A DNA stretch of 64,000 nt from Candidatus Methylomirabilota bacterium (GCA_003104975.1 PQAM01000015.1:1-64000); one strand, 5' to 3'. Shown: positions 34,072-43,175, counted from the first letter of the stretch. The notes: generated by a model from the sequence alone, not told the origin. Made by a program: numbers and translations.

Positions 34072-34198
34072 CCTTCTCATCTCTCATCCCGCCCTGTGTA
34101 GGGATGTAGGAGTTGGCACCACTGTTTGCGAATACAAGCTGCAAACCGGTTGCCGTGGCTTCGCAGGGCCAGTCCCTCAGCCACTCTGGATGAAAAGG
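34072..34198 (-). promoter_or_regulatory. SAM-I riboswitch (S-box)
   Basis: Read on the minus strand: P1 CCTTTTCATC, AGAGTGGCTGAGGGACTGGC, CCTGCGAAGCCACGGCAACC, then GGTTTGC/GCAAAC (P3 region), GTGGTGCCAACTCCTAC (P4 region), and the closing P1 strand GATGAGAAGG. All the invariant S-box elements are present. It precedes the terminator at 34018-34053 and the NIL-thrC-sulfur-carrier operon. Confidence 0.96.
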
Positions 34199-34209
34199 CC
34201 AACGGCGCT

Positions 34210-34239
34210 TATATAATCAAACCCGCTTTCCGCTGTCAA
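34210..34239 (-). promoter_or_regulatory. Sigma-70 promoter of the SAM-riboswitch operon
   Basis: Minus strand TTGACA (34234-34239), a spacer of 17-18 bases, then TTATAT/TATATA. The predicted start lies just before riboswitch P1. Confidence 0.8.
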
Positions 34240-34255
34240 GCACAAATGAAGCACC

Positions 34256-34495
34256 TCACGAAACGACGTCCTGCTCGATCGGCGCCACATGGACCCCGCG
34301 ATCCTCCAGCCACCTGATCCCATTCTCAAGCGACTGCTGATCTCCCTCGAGTTCGGCCATGATCCATCCGATCCCCTCGGTGAAATCGGCCTGACGAATA
34401 TTGAAGACCAGATCGAACGTCTGACTCAACTGCCACAGAATCGGCTCCTCGGTGAGCTTTCCGGTAAACGTCAGGTGCACACGCCTTTTTGTCAT
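34256..34495 (-). CDS. NIL-domain protein (second)
   Basis: A 79-residue NIL domain, MTKRRVHLTFTGKLTEEPIL, then WQLSQTFDLVFNIRQADFTE. It is a paralogue of the protein at 33762 but lies upstream of the SAM riboswitch with its own start. Possibly it binds methionine or a sulfur species as a stand-alone sensor. Confidence 0.85.
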   Translation of the reverse strand: MTKRRVHLTFTGKLTEEPILWQLSQTFDLVFNIRQADFTEGIGWIMAELEGDQQSLENGIRWLEDRGVHVAPIEQDVVS

Positions 34496-34624
34496 TGCGT
34501 CTCTCGCATCTCGACCGTATAGGTTCTACGTACTCCCCGTGTATATGGTACAATGTAAATTATCGTAAGCATCTCGTAAAGCCCGATCCTTCCCGCAACG
34601 GCACTGATGAGGAGCAACGGCACC

Positions 34625-35278
34625 ATGAGGATCGACGGGCCGACCTTTACGCCACATCAGATCATGGGCGCATTAAAGACCGGCGCCCTGCTGATCGATC
34701 TGCGGCCGCACGAGCAGTTTGCCTCGGGTCATATCCCGGGAAGCATCAGCGTCGTCTTCAGCCGTAAGAGCCTCTCGCAGCGTATCGCAACCGCGATTCC
34801 GCCCGGTCCTCCGATCATCCTGTTCGCCGACGATGCGGGTATCGCCGAAGCAGCCCATGACGCCCTTTATGGAGTGCAACGAAATCCTCTTCTTGGCCTC
34901 GCGACAACGGGCATCGCCCCGTGGCATGGCACAGGGCTTCCGCTCGCTACGCTGCCACGGATATCCGTCGCCGTGCTCCAGCAACACCTCACCGCTCCAG
35001 ATACCACGCTGTCGCTGATCGACGTCCGCGAGCCCTTTGAATGGGAGTTGGGCTACATCAACGGCTCACTGCTTATCCCGCTTGGCGAAATCCGGCATCG
35101 CATCGCGTCGCTCGATCCCGGCAACCAGATCGTCCTGATCTGCCAGGAAGGCTTACGCAGCGCGACCGCGGCCAGCATCCTGCTGCATCACCACTTTTCA
35201 AGGGTCAGTCACGTCACCGGGGGTCTGGGTAGCTGGCTTGACGCCGACTACCCGACCGTCCGACCAACCCGGGAGTGA
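34625..35278 (+). CDS. Tandem rhodanese-domain protein
   Basis: A 217-residue protein with two rhodanese folds. The first (residues about 5-95) has LIDLRPHEQFASGHIPGS but lacks the active-site Cys (ILFADDAG). The second (residues about 115-210) has DVREPFEWELGYINGS and the catalytic loop LICQEGLRSATAA. It can carry persulfide sulfur on that single Cys. It lies on the opposite strand inside the sulfur island, between the NIL gene and sat. The ATG at 34607 is an alternative start. Confidence 0.88.
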   Translation: MRIDGPTFTPHQIMGALKTGALLIDLRPHEQFASGHIPGSISVVFSRKSLSQRIATAIPPGPPIILFADDAGIAEAAHDALYGVQRNPLLGLATTGIAPWHGTGLPLATLPRISVAVLQQHLTAPDTTLSLIDVREPFEWELGYINGSLLIPLGEIRHRIASLDPGNQIVLICQEGLRSATAASILLHHHFSRVSHVTGGLGSWLDADYPTVRPTRE

Positions 35279-35354
35279 TTAGTGACTAGTGTTTAGTGGT
35301 TAGTGGCTCGGGGCCGGCTACTGATCACGAGTCACTTAACACTGCCTTCACTCA

Positions 35355-36548
35355 TCACACCCCCTGCATCCACTCCGCCAGAATCTCGGAAACCTCAGGA
35401 CGCGTAAACTCTTCCGGCAGCGGCTCGCCGCTTCGAAGAAGTTCCCGAACACGCGTACCGCTCAACGTGACCCGCTCGGAGGCGTCATGCGGACAGGTCT
35501 TGGCCGAGGCCATGCCATCGCAGCGACGGCAGAAGAATGCCTCGTCAAAGAAGAGCGGGGTGATATCCAGCTCGTCGCGCGTGAGACTGAGAAAGAGGTC
35601 GCGGGCCGCGTACGGATGATAGTAGCCGCCGACCCCGGCCGGGTCCCGCCCGACGATGAAGTGGGTACAGCCATAGTTCTTTCGGACCAGGGCATGAAAG
35701 ACCGCCTCCCGCGGACCCGCATATCGCATGGCGCCCGGGAAGACGCTCAACATCACCCGCTCCTTCGGAAAATATCGTTCCTCAAGCGCACGATAGCAGC
35801 GAAGCCGGATTTCCGAAGGGACATCGTCGAGCTTGGTCCGACCGACCAGCGGGTGGATCAGCAGTCCGTCCATCAACTCCAAGGCGCACTTTTGAATGTA
35901 CTCGTGCGACCGATGAATCGGGTTCCGAGTCTGAAACCCAACAATCGTCTGCCATCCCCGCTCTTTGAATCGTCGGCGCGTCTCGGCCGGAACGCCGTAA
36001 TAGTCCTCAAACCCCGGCAGCGACGGCGGGCGGATCAGGCTGACGGTCCCGCCGATCAGAAGATCGCCACGCTGGTAGAGGTACTGCACACCGGGATGGC
36101 GGGTCTCTTCAGTGCGGTAGACCTGGCACGCCTCCGCTCGCTTATCGTACGGAAAGATCTCCTCCACCGACAGCAGGCCCAGCAGCTCGCCGTCCGAGTC
36201 CAGCAGCGCCGCCTCGCCTCCCTCTTTGAGCGTTGCCACCTCATCCTGAGGCGCGGCCAGGGTGATGGGGAGCGTCCACAGGATGCCGCTCTTCAGGCGC
36301 ATGTCATGAACGACCCCCTCATAGTCGGCCCGAGTCATGAACCCTTCGAGCGGACTGAACACACCGGTGGCCAGACACTCTACATCAGAGATGGCTCTCG
36401 CATTCAGCGAGATGACCGGCAGATCCCGCGCCCTGCCGACCGCATCGGCCCTGGCCTCCCCCGTCAGCACCCGCGAGACGAGCCGCCCACCATGAGGCGC
36501 GATCGGCGTCGACGCTCCGTTCCTCGACACTTCTATCGATTCCGCCAT
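35355..36548 (-). CDS. sat: Sulfate adenylyltransferase (ATP sulfurylase)
   Basis: A 397-residue homomeric ATP sulfurylase making adenosine 5'-phosphosulfate (APS) from sulfate and ATP. Key motifs: QTRNPIHRSHEY (QTRNP and the HxxH signature) near residue 200, and GRDPAGVGGYY near residue 285. The FFCRRCDGMASAKTCPH zinc site is also visible. It follows the APS reductase gene by 32 bases on the same strand, so the two steps are co-expressed. The 70 bases after its stop contain short TTAGTG repeats of no clear role. Confidence 0.96.
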   Translation of the reverse strand: MAESIEVSRNGASTPIAPHGGRLVSRVLTGEARADAVGRARDLPVISLNARAISDVECLATGVFSPLEGFMTRADYEGVVHDMRLKSGILWTLPITLAAPQDEVATLKEGGEAALLDSDGELLGLLSVEEIFPYDKRAEACQVYRTEETRHPGVQYLYQRGDLLIGGTVSLIRPPSLPGFEDYYGVPAETRRRFKERGWQTIVGFQTRNPIHRSHEYIQKCALELMDGLLIHPLVGRTKLDDVPSEIRLRCYRALEERYFPKERVMLSVFPGAMRYAGPREAVFHALVRKNYGCTHFIVGRDPAGVGGYYHPYAARDLFLSLTRDELDITPLFFDEAFFCRRCDGMASAKTCPHDASERVTLSGTRVRELLRSGEPLPEEFTRPEVSEILAEWMQGV

Positions 36549-36580
36549 AATCTCTTCTCCCCCGATTTCGGCTGCTCGCC

Positions 36581-37366
36581 TTAGCTGTTCTGACCGTGAT
36601 CGCCCTTCCGGCTGTCAAGATGCAATCCGCACTCCTTCGTCACGGGGCTTTCCCACCACCAACGGCCCGCCCGTACATCTTCGCCCGGCTTGATCGCCCG
36701 CGTACAGGGCGAGCAACCGATGCTGGGAAATCCCTGGTCATGAAGGGTGTTATAGGGCACATCGTGCTCGCGGATATAGGCCCAGACCTGCGGCTCGGTC
36801 CAATCCGCGAGGGGATTGATCTTGGCGATGGAGCCGTGGCTCGCATCGATCTCCACGATATCGATGCCGGTGCGGGTGGCTGCCTGCTCGCGTCGCAATC
36901 CGGTGATCCACGCGTCAACACCCTGTAGCGCCCGGCCGAGCGGCTCGACCTTTCGGACGAAGCAGCAGAACTTTCGCTCCTCGACACTCTGCCGGAAGGA
37001 GTAGAATCCGCGCTCCCGCTCCAGCGCCTCCACGGCATCTCGCCCCGGAAAGTAGCTTTGGATCGCCACCGTGTACCGCTCTCTGGTCCGCTCCATCACA
37101 TCGTACGTCTCCTCATGCAGGCGGCCCGTATCCAGCGTAAAGATCGCAACCGGCGGCTCGATCTTCGACAGCATATCAGTGACCACCATATCTTCAGCCC
37201 CAAAACTGTTGGCGAACGCCAGCTTGGAGCCGAAGGTCTCAATGGCCCATCGAAGTATCGTCTGGGGTGTCGCGCCCCGAAACCGTTGATTCAGTTCCGC
37301 CACGTCCTCTGCAGACCACCTTCGACTGTGTTGACTTGTCTCCTGAATTCCCGATTGTCCTCCCAT
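36581..37366 (-). CDS. cysH: Assimilatory APS reductase (CysH type with [4Fe-4S])
   Basis: A 261-residue adenylyl-sulfate reductase using thioredoxin to make sulfite. Relevant motifs are SFGAEDMVV (nucleotide loop), LDTGRLHEET and ITGLRREQAATR. The cluster cysteines (KFCCFVRKV, then GCSPCTRA) mark the APS-specific, iron-sulfur class. The catalytic Cys is in KECGLH. ATG at 37366 after GGAGGAATC is chosen because the longer frame runs into a repeat element. Confidence 0.95.
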   Translation of the reverse strand: MGGQSGIQETSQHSRRWSAEDVAELNQRFRGATPQTILRWAIETFGSKLAFANSFGAEDMVVTDMLSKIEPPVAIFTLDTGRLHEETYDVMERTRERYTVAIQSYFPGRDAVEALERERGFYSFRQSVEERKFCCFVRKVEPLGRALQGVDAWITGLRREQAATRTGIDIVEIDASHGSIAKINPLADWTEPQVWAYIREHDVPYNTLHDQGFPSIGCSPCTRAIKPGEDVRAGRWWWESPVTKECGLHLDSRKGDHGQNS

Positions 37367-37457
37367 GATTCCTCCTTGTTGGAATACTCCAATGTGTGCG
37401 CCATTTACGCACTCATACGCCAGATCACAACCATATCGTTGTCCCGAAGTCTCCCAT

Positions 37458-37547
37458 GTCATTGCGAGGCGCAGCCGAAGCAATCTCACAGTCCTCCAGG
37501 ACAACGACGGTGAGATTGCCGCACTCCCGTTGGTCGCTCGCAATGAC
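37458..37547. repeat. Palindromic intergenic repeat, family B (MITE-like)
   Basis: GTCATTGCGAGGCGCAGCCG…ends GGTCGCTCGCAATGAC. Complementary arms of about 40 bases around GTCCTCCAGGACAACGAC. Same family as 29395-29494. It occupies the 263-base gap between cysH and the beta-propeller gene, along with a TTGGA/TCCAA palindrome just before cysH. Confidence 0.8.
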
Positions 37548-37629
37548 GACCGTAACGCGGGAGTCCTCGCCTCGGACTTTCATACTCATCGGTGTATTCG
37601 CTATTGCAAGTGACGGATACGCGCGTGGT

Positions 37630-38613
37630 TTAGTGGTGACTCGCAGGAAGTACCGCGATCCCGTGCGGATCTTTGCCAGCCGGGATCTCGGCGATAATCT
37701 TGTCCGTGAGCGTATCGATAGCAATGACGCTGTTCGTATCACGACTGGTCACGTACAGACGACGACCATCCGGCGTGATGGTCAGGATGTCGATCCGCTT
37801 ACCCGCCGGGATATCTTTAATGATCTTTAACGCCTTACAATCGATGACCGATACCACATTGGCCTTACGATTGGCCACATACGCCTGCTTGCCGTCAGGC
37901 GAGATCACCAGGCCATGCGGCTCGCCCTCGCGCGCAATCCTGGCGGCAACCTGGTGATTCATAAGATGTATGACATCGATCTGATCCACATCGCCGGCGG
38001 TCACCAGCAAAAGCTTGCCGTCCCACGTGACGTCCGTTCCCATGGCGCCCTTGCCCGCCTCGATGGTCGTCATGATCTTACGGCTTTTCACATCGATCAC
38101 CGACAGGTCTCCCGATCCTCCGTTACTGACATAGGCTCGCGTACCCTTCGGGTCGAAGACCACAAGCGCTGGAGCCTTCCCGACGGCGATCGTATCGACC
38201 GTCTGCCTTGACTCCAAATCGATGACCGTCACATCATTGGACCCCGGGTTCGCCACCCAAAGCTGTCGGCCATCCGGTGTGACGGCGGGACCGTGGGCTC
38301 TGATCCCAGCGGGTAATGTGGCAACCGGCTTTCTCGACCTGGTGTCGACCATGCTCACATCGTTGGACGCGGCATTCGCAATGAAGGCATAGGCGCCGTC
38401 GGGCGAAAAGGCGATATTATGCGGCTTCTTACCGCCCGGCGTGATCGTATCGATCACCCTATTGGTCTCGGTATCGATCACGATGACGGTATGATCCTCC
38501 TGATTCGTCACCCACGCTTCGTACGCCCACGCCTGACTGACCCATGATGTGATGCCCACGACTAAGGCCAGTCCGGTAACAAACAGGACCAGCCTGACAA
38601 TCTGTCTCTTCAT
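37630..38613 (-). CDS. YVTN-family beta-propeller protein, exported
   Basis: A 327-residue protein with a signal peptide (to about WAYEAW) and seven or so propeller repeats of the form PDGxxxxVxNxxSNDVSVID (SPDGAYAFIANAASNDVSM, TPDGRQLWVANPGSNDVTV and others). Relatives are periplasmic or secreted and of unclear function, some associated with redox enzymes. It sits between the sulfite reductase and the APS reductase genes on the same strand, 68 bases after the former. Confidence 0.88.
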   Translation of the reverse strand: MKRQIVRLVLFVTGLALVVGITSWVSQAWAYEAWVTNQEDHTVIVIDTETNRVIDTITPGGKKPHNIAFSPDGAYAFIANAASNDVSMVDTRSRKPVATLPAGIRAHGPAVTPDGRQLWVANPGSNDVTVIDLESRQTVDTIAVGKAPALVVFDPKGTRAYVSNGGSGDLSVIDVKSRKIMTTIEAGKGAMGTDVTWDGKLLLVTAGDVDQIDVIHLMNHQVAARIAREGEPHGLVISPDGKQAYVANRKANVVSVIDCKALKIIKDIPAGKRIDILTITPDGRRLYVTSRDTNSVIAIDTLTDKIIAEIPAGKDPHGIAVLPASHH

Positions 38614-38681
38614 TCCTTCTCCCCTCACTGTTGTTGTATGCTGCCTGCTCCGATCGTTTCCACCACCTGGTAATCCGACCG

Positions 38682-40511
38682 CTACGACGCGCACTCGCCC
38701 GGTCCGATATGAATCGAAAATGCCTCTTCGGCATTGTAGTCGAGATATTGATCCGGCGCCTCAGAGACCGCCGGCAGGTCCGTAAACGGCGCCAGGACCT
38801 TCTTCACCGATTCCAGTCCAACACGGTCCAGAAAGCCGTTGAACGATTCCCCATCCTCTCGCGTCCTCTGATAAAGTTGCAAGACCGTTTCCACCGCATC
38901 AGGGACATTTTTCGCCGGAATCCGCGCCACCGGTCTGGCGTAACTCGCCTGGCCCGGCGTGAGCCGCGCGCCCAGCAACATCTCGTAGGTCGGCACCTGC
39001 CGACCGTTGAACTTCTTCGCGCCGCCGTATAATCCGATATCCGCAAGATGATGCTGGCCGCACGAGTTAGGGCAGGCGGAGATCTTGATCCGAAGCCCCG
39101 TCTCATCCGCCAGATCTTTCAACTCGTCATCGAACAGGGCGCCCATCGCCGCGCCTAAACCGCGAGACGAGGTAATGCCGAGCTGGCAGGTCTCGGCGCC
39201 TGGGCAGGCCGTAATATCGGCCAGCCGTTCAGCGGAGGGCGCGGCCAGGCCGACTACGCTCAGCACCCGGTAAAGTGCCGGAAGGCGCTCTGCCGGAATC
39301 CACCTGAGGGCAAAGTTCTGCTGGTTCGTACTTCGGACCGTGCCGTCTCCAAACTCACGCGCCACGAACGCGAGGGTTCGGATCTGCGCGGAGGTGATAT
39401 CCCCAAGATCGAGACGGATCGTGACCATGACGTACCCGACCTGCTTCTGTTGCGACACATTGGTGGCCCGCCACCGCCGATAGGCAGGATCGGCCGGCTC
39501 TGCTGCTGTACTTGGCGACCCGGACGGGGTGCGCTGAAGCGGGACGGCGTCCCATTCAACAACCGTGGGAAATCGGCCGGCCATCGTCGACTCGAGGCCG
39601 GTCCGCTCCTGGAATACCAGCACCCGAAACGCCTCGATCCCCAGCTTGTTCAGGACAAATTTCATCCTGGCCTTGTGCCGGTCCTCACGGTTGCCGAGGC
39701 GGTCAAAGACGCGTACAATGGCCGCAACGGTCGACAGTAACCGATCCGCCGGCGTAAACTCCTCAAGCAGTTCAGCGAGGCGCGGCATGGGACCGAGGCC
39801 GCCCCCGACATAGAGCTCGAAACCCCGCTCCTCGCGGCCAGCCGCTGATCGGATGACCGCGCGGGCGCCGATATCCTGCATCGGACTCAGGCCGAGATCG
39901 TCGGGACAACCGGAGAAGGCGATCTTGAACTTCCTGGGCAGGTTCTGGTTCATCGGATTACGCAAGAGAAATCGCGCAACCGTCTCGGCATACGGGGTCA
40001 CATCGAACAGTTCTCGCGGGCAGACCCCCGCGCAGTGCCCGACCACGACGTTACGAACGGTATTGCCGCAGGCCTCTCGAGTCGTCAGGCCGACCGTGGC
40101 CAGACCTCGCATCAGTGCCGCCACCTGATCAAGTTTGATGAAGTGAAGTTGGATATTCTGGCGGGTCGTGACGTGGGCCACGCCGTTCGGCGCCTTCGCC
40201 GCAAGTTCGGCGAGCAGTTCCAGTTGCGCCGCGCTCAAGCCGCCCCACGGGATCTTGATCCGGAACATCTGCTCCCCTTCTTGCCGCTGCCCATAGATCC
40301 CGTTCTGCAATCGGAACCGCTTGAATTCATCCGGCGCGATTTCGCCCTTCCAGAACCGCTGGACGAACTGATCGAAGGTGTCGATGTCCTCCTCGCTGGC
40401 CCAGGACGACCGACTGATCGACGAGACCTTCGATTGACTGACCTGCCCCTCGGCGGGAGTGGCGGTATTCAGCGATTGCTCAACAGCCTCCAGTTCGTTC
40501 GTATCATGCAT
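38682..40511 (-). CDS. Ferredoxin-dependent sulfite (or nitrite) reductase
   Basis: A 609-residue siroheme/[4Fe-4S] reductase with the duplicated ferrite-reductase fold. TTRQNIQLHFI and GNTVRNV lie in the first half. The metal-centre motifs ACPGAETCQLG (C-x5-C) and SACPNSCGQHH (C-x3-C) lie in the second half. The motif cannot separate sulfite from nitrite as substrate. The sat-cysH context and the adjacent TauE/SafE gene favour six-electron reduction of sulfite to sulfide. No flavoprotein partner is encoded, so ferredoxin is the likely donor. Confidence 0.93.
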   Translation of the reverse strand: MHDTNELEAVEQSLNTATPAEGQVSQSKVSSISRSSWASEEDIDTFDQFVQRFWKGEIAPDEFKRFRLQNGIYGQRQEGEQMFRIKIPWGGLSAAQLELLAELAAKAPNGVAHVTTRQNIQLHFIKLDQVAALMRGLATVGLTTREACGNTVRNVVVGHCAGVCPRELFDVTPYAETVARFLLRNPMNQNLPRKFKIAFSGCPDDLGLSPMQDIGARAVIRSAAGREERGFELYVGGGLGPMPRLAELLEEFTPADRLLSTVAAIVRVFDRLGNREDRHKARMKFVLNKLGIEAFRVLVFQERTGLESTMAGRFPTVVEWDAVPLQRTPSGSPSTAAEPADPAYRRWRATNVSQQKQVGYVMVTIRLDLGDITSAQIRTLAFVAREFGDGTVRSTNQQNFALRWIPAERLPALYRVLSVVGLAAPSAERLADITACPGAETCQLGITSSRGLGAAMGALFDDELKDLADETGLRIKISACPNSCGQHHLADIGLYGGAKKFNGRQVPTYEMLLGARLTPGQASYARPVARIPAKNVPDAVETVLQLYQRTREDGESFNGFLDRVGLESVKKVLAPFTDLPAVSEAPDQYLDYNAEEAFSIHIGPGECAS

Positions 40512-40558
40512 AATTGCCCTCTCCATCATTCCTCGCTCCCCAACTGTCGGGGTAAGAC

Positions 40559-41500
40559 TTACGTAGACAGATCATCCGGGGTGACAGCCGGCGACTTCTG
40601 AGGAATCAGCCTCCCACTTCCGTCTGGGGCGTTGACGCCCAAGGCGGGCGTCCCGGACTCCGATCCCCGCATGAAAAATCCGTAGAGCAACGTCAGATCG
40701 ATCAGGATCACAGCCAGCCAGACCAGGTAGCCGGTCGGGCTGGTCATCAACCTGAGATCGATCAGGACCTTGGACAGACCAAAACCGACCACCCAGGCAT
40801 CAAAGCTCATACAAATCCGTCGAAATGTTTCGGCATTCAGCCGCCCGATGATGTAGGCCCCTATCGGAATCCCGATGGCGACACTTGGAACGATCAACCA
40901 CAGGAGCCCCGTGCTCTCCGCCGTGTACACTCCCAGAAAGTAATATGCGGTTGCCGTCACGGTCGACTCGATCACCCTGATCAGCCCCAGCGCAGCCCGA
41001 AATTCGCCCTTGACGAAGCCCTGGTTGTTGAACAGAAGCGCCAGCGGAGGGCCGGAGATAGTGGTCGTTGAGTAGAGGACACCAACGCCGACACCGAACG
41101 GAACACCGATGAGCTGTTCGGATCGAATCGGCCGTCTGACCCCCGCGGCCTGCAGCAGGATCAGGGGCAACACAATCAGATACGTGATCAGCTTAAGCCA
41201 TTCCGGTCCCACCATCGAAAGTGCATAGCTCCCCCCGATGATGCCGGGGATAAGGCCGCACACGATCGGCAGCACCCGCTTCCAGATCTTTCGGATGCTC
41301 TTCCAGTTGACGAGCAACACATAGCTATTCAGCGCGACCTCCAGCAATACCAGGGCGGGGTTCAAGATCCTGTTGGCATAAAAGATCAGTGCGACGGGGA
41401 CGGTCAACGATGAAAATCCGTACCCCAAAGCCCCGTTGACAGCGGCCGCAAAGACCGTGATGCCGATGAGCGTAATCTGCCCGATATCAAGGTTCATCAT
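40559..41500 (-). CDS. TauE/SafE family membrane transporter (sulfite/sulfate-type)
   Basis: A 313-residue polytopic protein with the two TauE/SafE halves: AAAVNGALGYGFSSLTVPVA at the start and YSTTTISGPPLALLFNNQG in the middle. About eight membrane segments are visible. The family exports or imports sulfite, sulfoacetate and similar anions. It is upstream of the sulfite reductase, 47 bases apart, so sulfite or sulfate movement linked to assimilation is the natural reading. The direction of transport cannot be told. Confidence 0.88.
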   Translation of the reverse strand: MMNLDIGQITLIGITVFAAAVNGALGYGFSSLTVPVALIFYANRILNPALVLLEVALNSYVLLVNWKSIRKIWKRVLPIVCGLIPGIIGGSYALSMVGPEWLKLITYLIVLPLILLQAAGVRRPIRSEQLIGVPFGVGVGVLYSTTTISGPPLALLFNNQGFVKGEFRAALGLIRVIESTVTATAYYFLGVYTAESTGLLWLIVPSVAIGIPIGAYIIGRLNAETFRRICMSFDAWVVGFGLSKVLIDLRLMTSPTGYLVWLAVILIDLTLLYGFFMRGSESGTPALGVNAPDGSGRLIPQKSPAVTPDDLST

Positions 41501-41630
41501 GCCCTCGGCGTCTGCTCATTGTGCGACCATCTCTCACTTTCGAACGTCACCCACCACGTCCGGTCCCCTACGCCGTCCTCAACGAGGCGTCAGCGCTCTA
41601 TTGCACAAGTCAGCGATACAACTATGAGCC

Positions 41631-41697
41631 GTCACCCCGGCGAAAGCCGGGGTCCAGAAACTTATGAACACTGGATTCCTGCTTCCGCAGGAATGAC
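41631..41697. repeat. Palindromic intergenic repeat, family A
   Basis: GTCACCCCGGCGAAAGCCGG hairpin, then CTGGATTCCTGCTTCCGCAG hairpin ending GAATGAC. Same family as 15519-15583. The surrounding 41501-41740 gap shows nothing else. Confidence 0.7.
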
Positions 41698-41740
41698 GAC
41701 AGGGTTGTTAGAGTAAGACGAGTACTCACGCAATGAGACA

Positions 41741-42214
41741 CTAGTCGATTGCACCGACAGTCGATGCTTCTTCTCTGAACTGTTTCTCGGTACTGTCCCA
41801 ACTGAAGATCCTGGAATAGGCGACCTTGCCGTTTTTTACCGACACCACGAGATAGCGTAGATGCGGCCATACCGGTTCGTCGCCGAACAGCGCCAGCTCT
41901 CGATCGGTCTCGGAGAAGTAGGCTTCGTGATCCGGGTGCGAATGATAGAGCAGAACAAACTCCACACCCTTCGCATCAGCGTCGCTCTGAATCCGCAGCA
42001 GATCCTTCGGATCCATGATGTAGGCAGTCTTCGCGTCTCTCGGATTCCGAATCGGGTCATCCAGGTGAAACTGATTTGCAAGATTGCCGCATCGACGTAC
42101 CGCATGCGTATCCTGATCGTCCGGCTTTCCGATGACGATCCCGCAGGCCTCCTCGGGATACGCCTCTTCAGCGTGTGCAAATATTTCCTTCAGCTCTCGT
42201 TCTGTCAGGACCAT
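41741..42214 (-). CDS. JAMM/MPN+ metallopeptidase (Mec+-like, M67)
   Basis: A 157-residue zinc peptidase with the complete JAMM motif: the catalytic Glu in YPEEACGIVIG and the zinc ligands in YHSHPDHEAYFSETD (H-x-H-x7-SxxD type). In M. tuberculosis Mec+ frees cysteine from the CysO-Cys adduct. In Wolinella succinogenes HcyD trims the sulfur carrier tail. The gene starts at 42214, directly after the Mtb-type cysM. Its likely substrates here are the GGY carrier at 32157 and/or the carrier domain of the E1 fusion. Confidence 0.92.
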   Translation of the reverse strand: MVLTERELKEIFAHAEEAYPEEACGIVIGKPDDQDTHAVRRCGNLANQFHLDDPIRNPRDAKTAYIMDPKDLLRIQSDADAKGVEFVLLYHSHPDHEAYFSETDRELALFGDEPVWPHLRYLVVSVKNGKVAYSRIFSWDSTEKQFREEASTVGAID

Positions 42215-42239
42215 GTATTCGACGCCGCTCCCCGCAGGC

Positions 42240-43175
42240 CTACCACCAGAGGTGGCTGTACATGTTCTCGCCAAACTCCGGAAACTCCTTATGCCACACG
42301 CCCAGGCTGATATACTTCCATCCGGTATCGCAGAGGATCACGACGATGTTGCCCTTCTCCATCCGGTGCGCCGTCCTGATCGCTACATGAACCACTGCGC
42401 CCGATGAGACCCCCGCGAAGATCCCTTCCTTGTTGGTCAGATCCTTGGTCGCCGCAAACGCGCAGCGGGAATCGACCATGATCTTGCTGTCCAGGAGACT
42501 GGTATCGAGAATCGGAGGAATGAACCCCTCGTCCAGGCTCCGAAGCCCCTGGACCAGATCGCCCGGGTGCGGCTCTACGGCAATGACCTTGGTCTTAGGA
42601 TTATGTTCCTTCAGCCGTCGACCGACGCCCATCAGCGTGCCGCCGGTGCCGAGTCCGGCCACAAAGACATCGACGTCCGGAAGGACGTTCAAGATCTCCG
42701 TACCGGTCGTTTCATAGTGGGCCATCGGGTTGGCCGGATTGCCGTACTGAAACGGCATATAGAGGGTCGGGTCCTGCGCCACCAGTTTCTGAGCCAACTC
42801 GATGGCGCCGTTACTCCCTTTCGTCCCATCCGAGTAGATCAACTCGGCGCCAAAAATCTCCAGAAGCTGGCGTCGCTCCGGGGTCGCGTTTTCCGGGATG
42901 ACGACCTTGACCTTATACCCCTTCCGTTTCCCGATCATGGCCAAGGCGATACCGGTATTGCCGCTCGTCGGCTCCAGGATCGTCTTGTCCTTCGTCAATT
43001 CGCCGCTCCGCTCGGCCTGTTCAAGCATGTACTTGACGATTCGATCCTTCAGGCTGCCGGTCGGGTTGGTTCCCTCCAGCTTGGCGAAGATCCGGATTCC
43101 CTTCTTGGGGCTCATTCGCGGCAGCTCTACCAGCGGTGTGTTCCCGATTGCGTCAAGAATATCGTCTGATTTCAT
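42240..43175 (-). CDS. cysM: CysM-type cysteine synthase (thiocarboxylate/O-phosphoserine type)
   Basis: A 311-residue fold-type II PLP enzyme: catalytic Lys in NPTGSLKDR (residue about 43), substrate loop EPTSGNTGI, and phosphate loop GLGTGGTLMG. Unlike ordinary CysK it has the C-terminal extension ending DTGWKYISLG…YSHLWW. The corresponding GWKYLS…LWA tail marks M. tuberculosis CysM, which uses O-phosphoserine and the thiocarboxylate of CysO. The adjacent JAMM gene and the E1 fusion support this thiocarboxylate-dependent route. Confidence 0.93.
   Translation of the reverse strand: MKSDDILDAIGNTPLVELPRMSPKKGIRIFAKLEGTNPTGSLKDRIVKYMLEQAERSGELTKDKTILEPTSGNTGIALAMIGKRKGYKVKVVIPENATPERRQLLEIFGAELIYSDGTKGSNGAIELAQKLVAQDPTLYMPFQYGNPANPMAHYETTGTEILNVLPDVDVFVAGLGTGGTLMGVGRRLKEHNPKTKVIAVEPHPGDLVQGLRSLDEGFIPPILDTSLLDSKIMVDSRCAFAATKDLTNKEGIFAGVSSGAVVHVAIRTAHRMEKGNIVVILCDTGWKYISLGVWHKEFPEFGENMYSHLWW

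Noticed and set aside
35487-36584. Plus-strand ORF of 365 codons
   Set aside because: Antisense to sat; no recognisable features.
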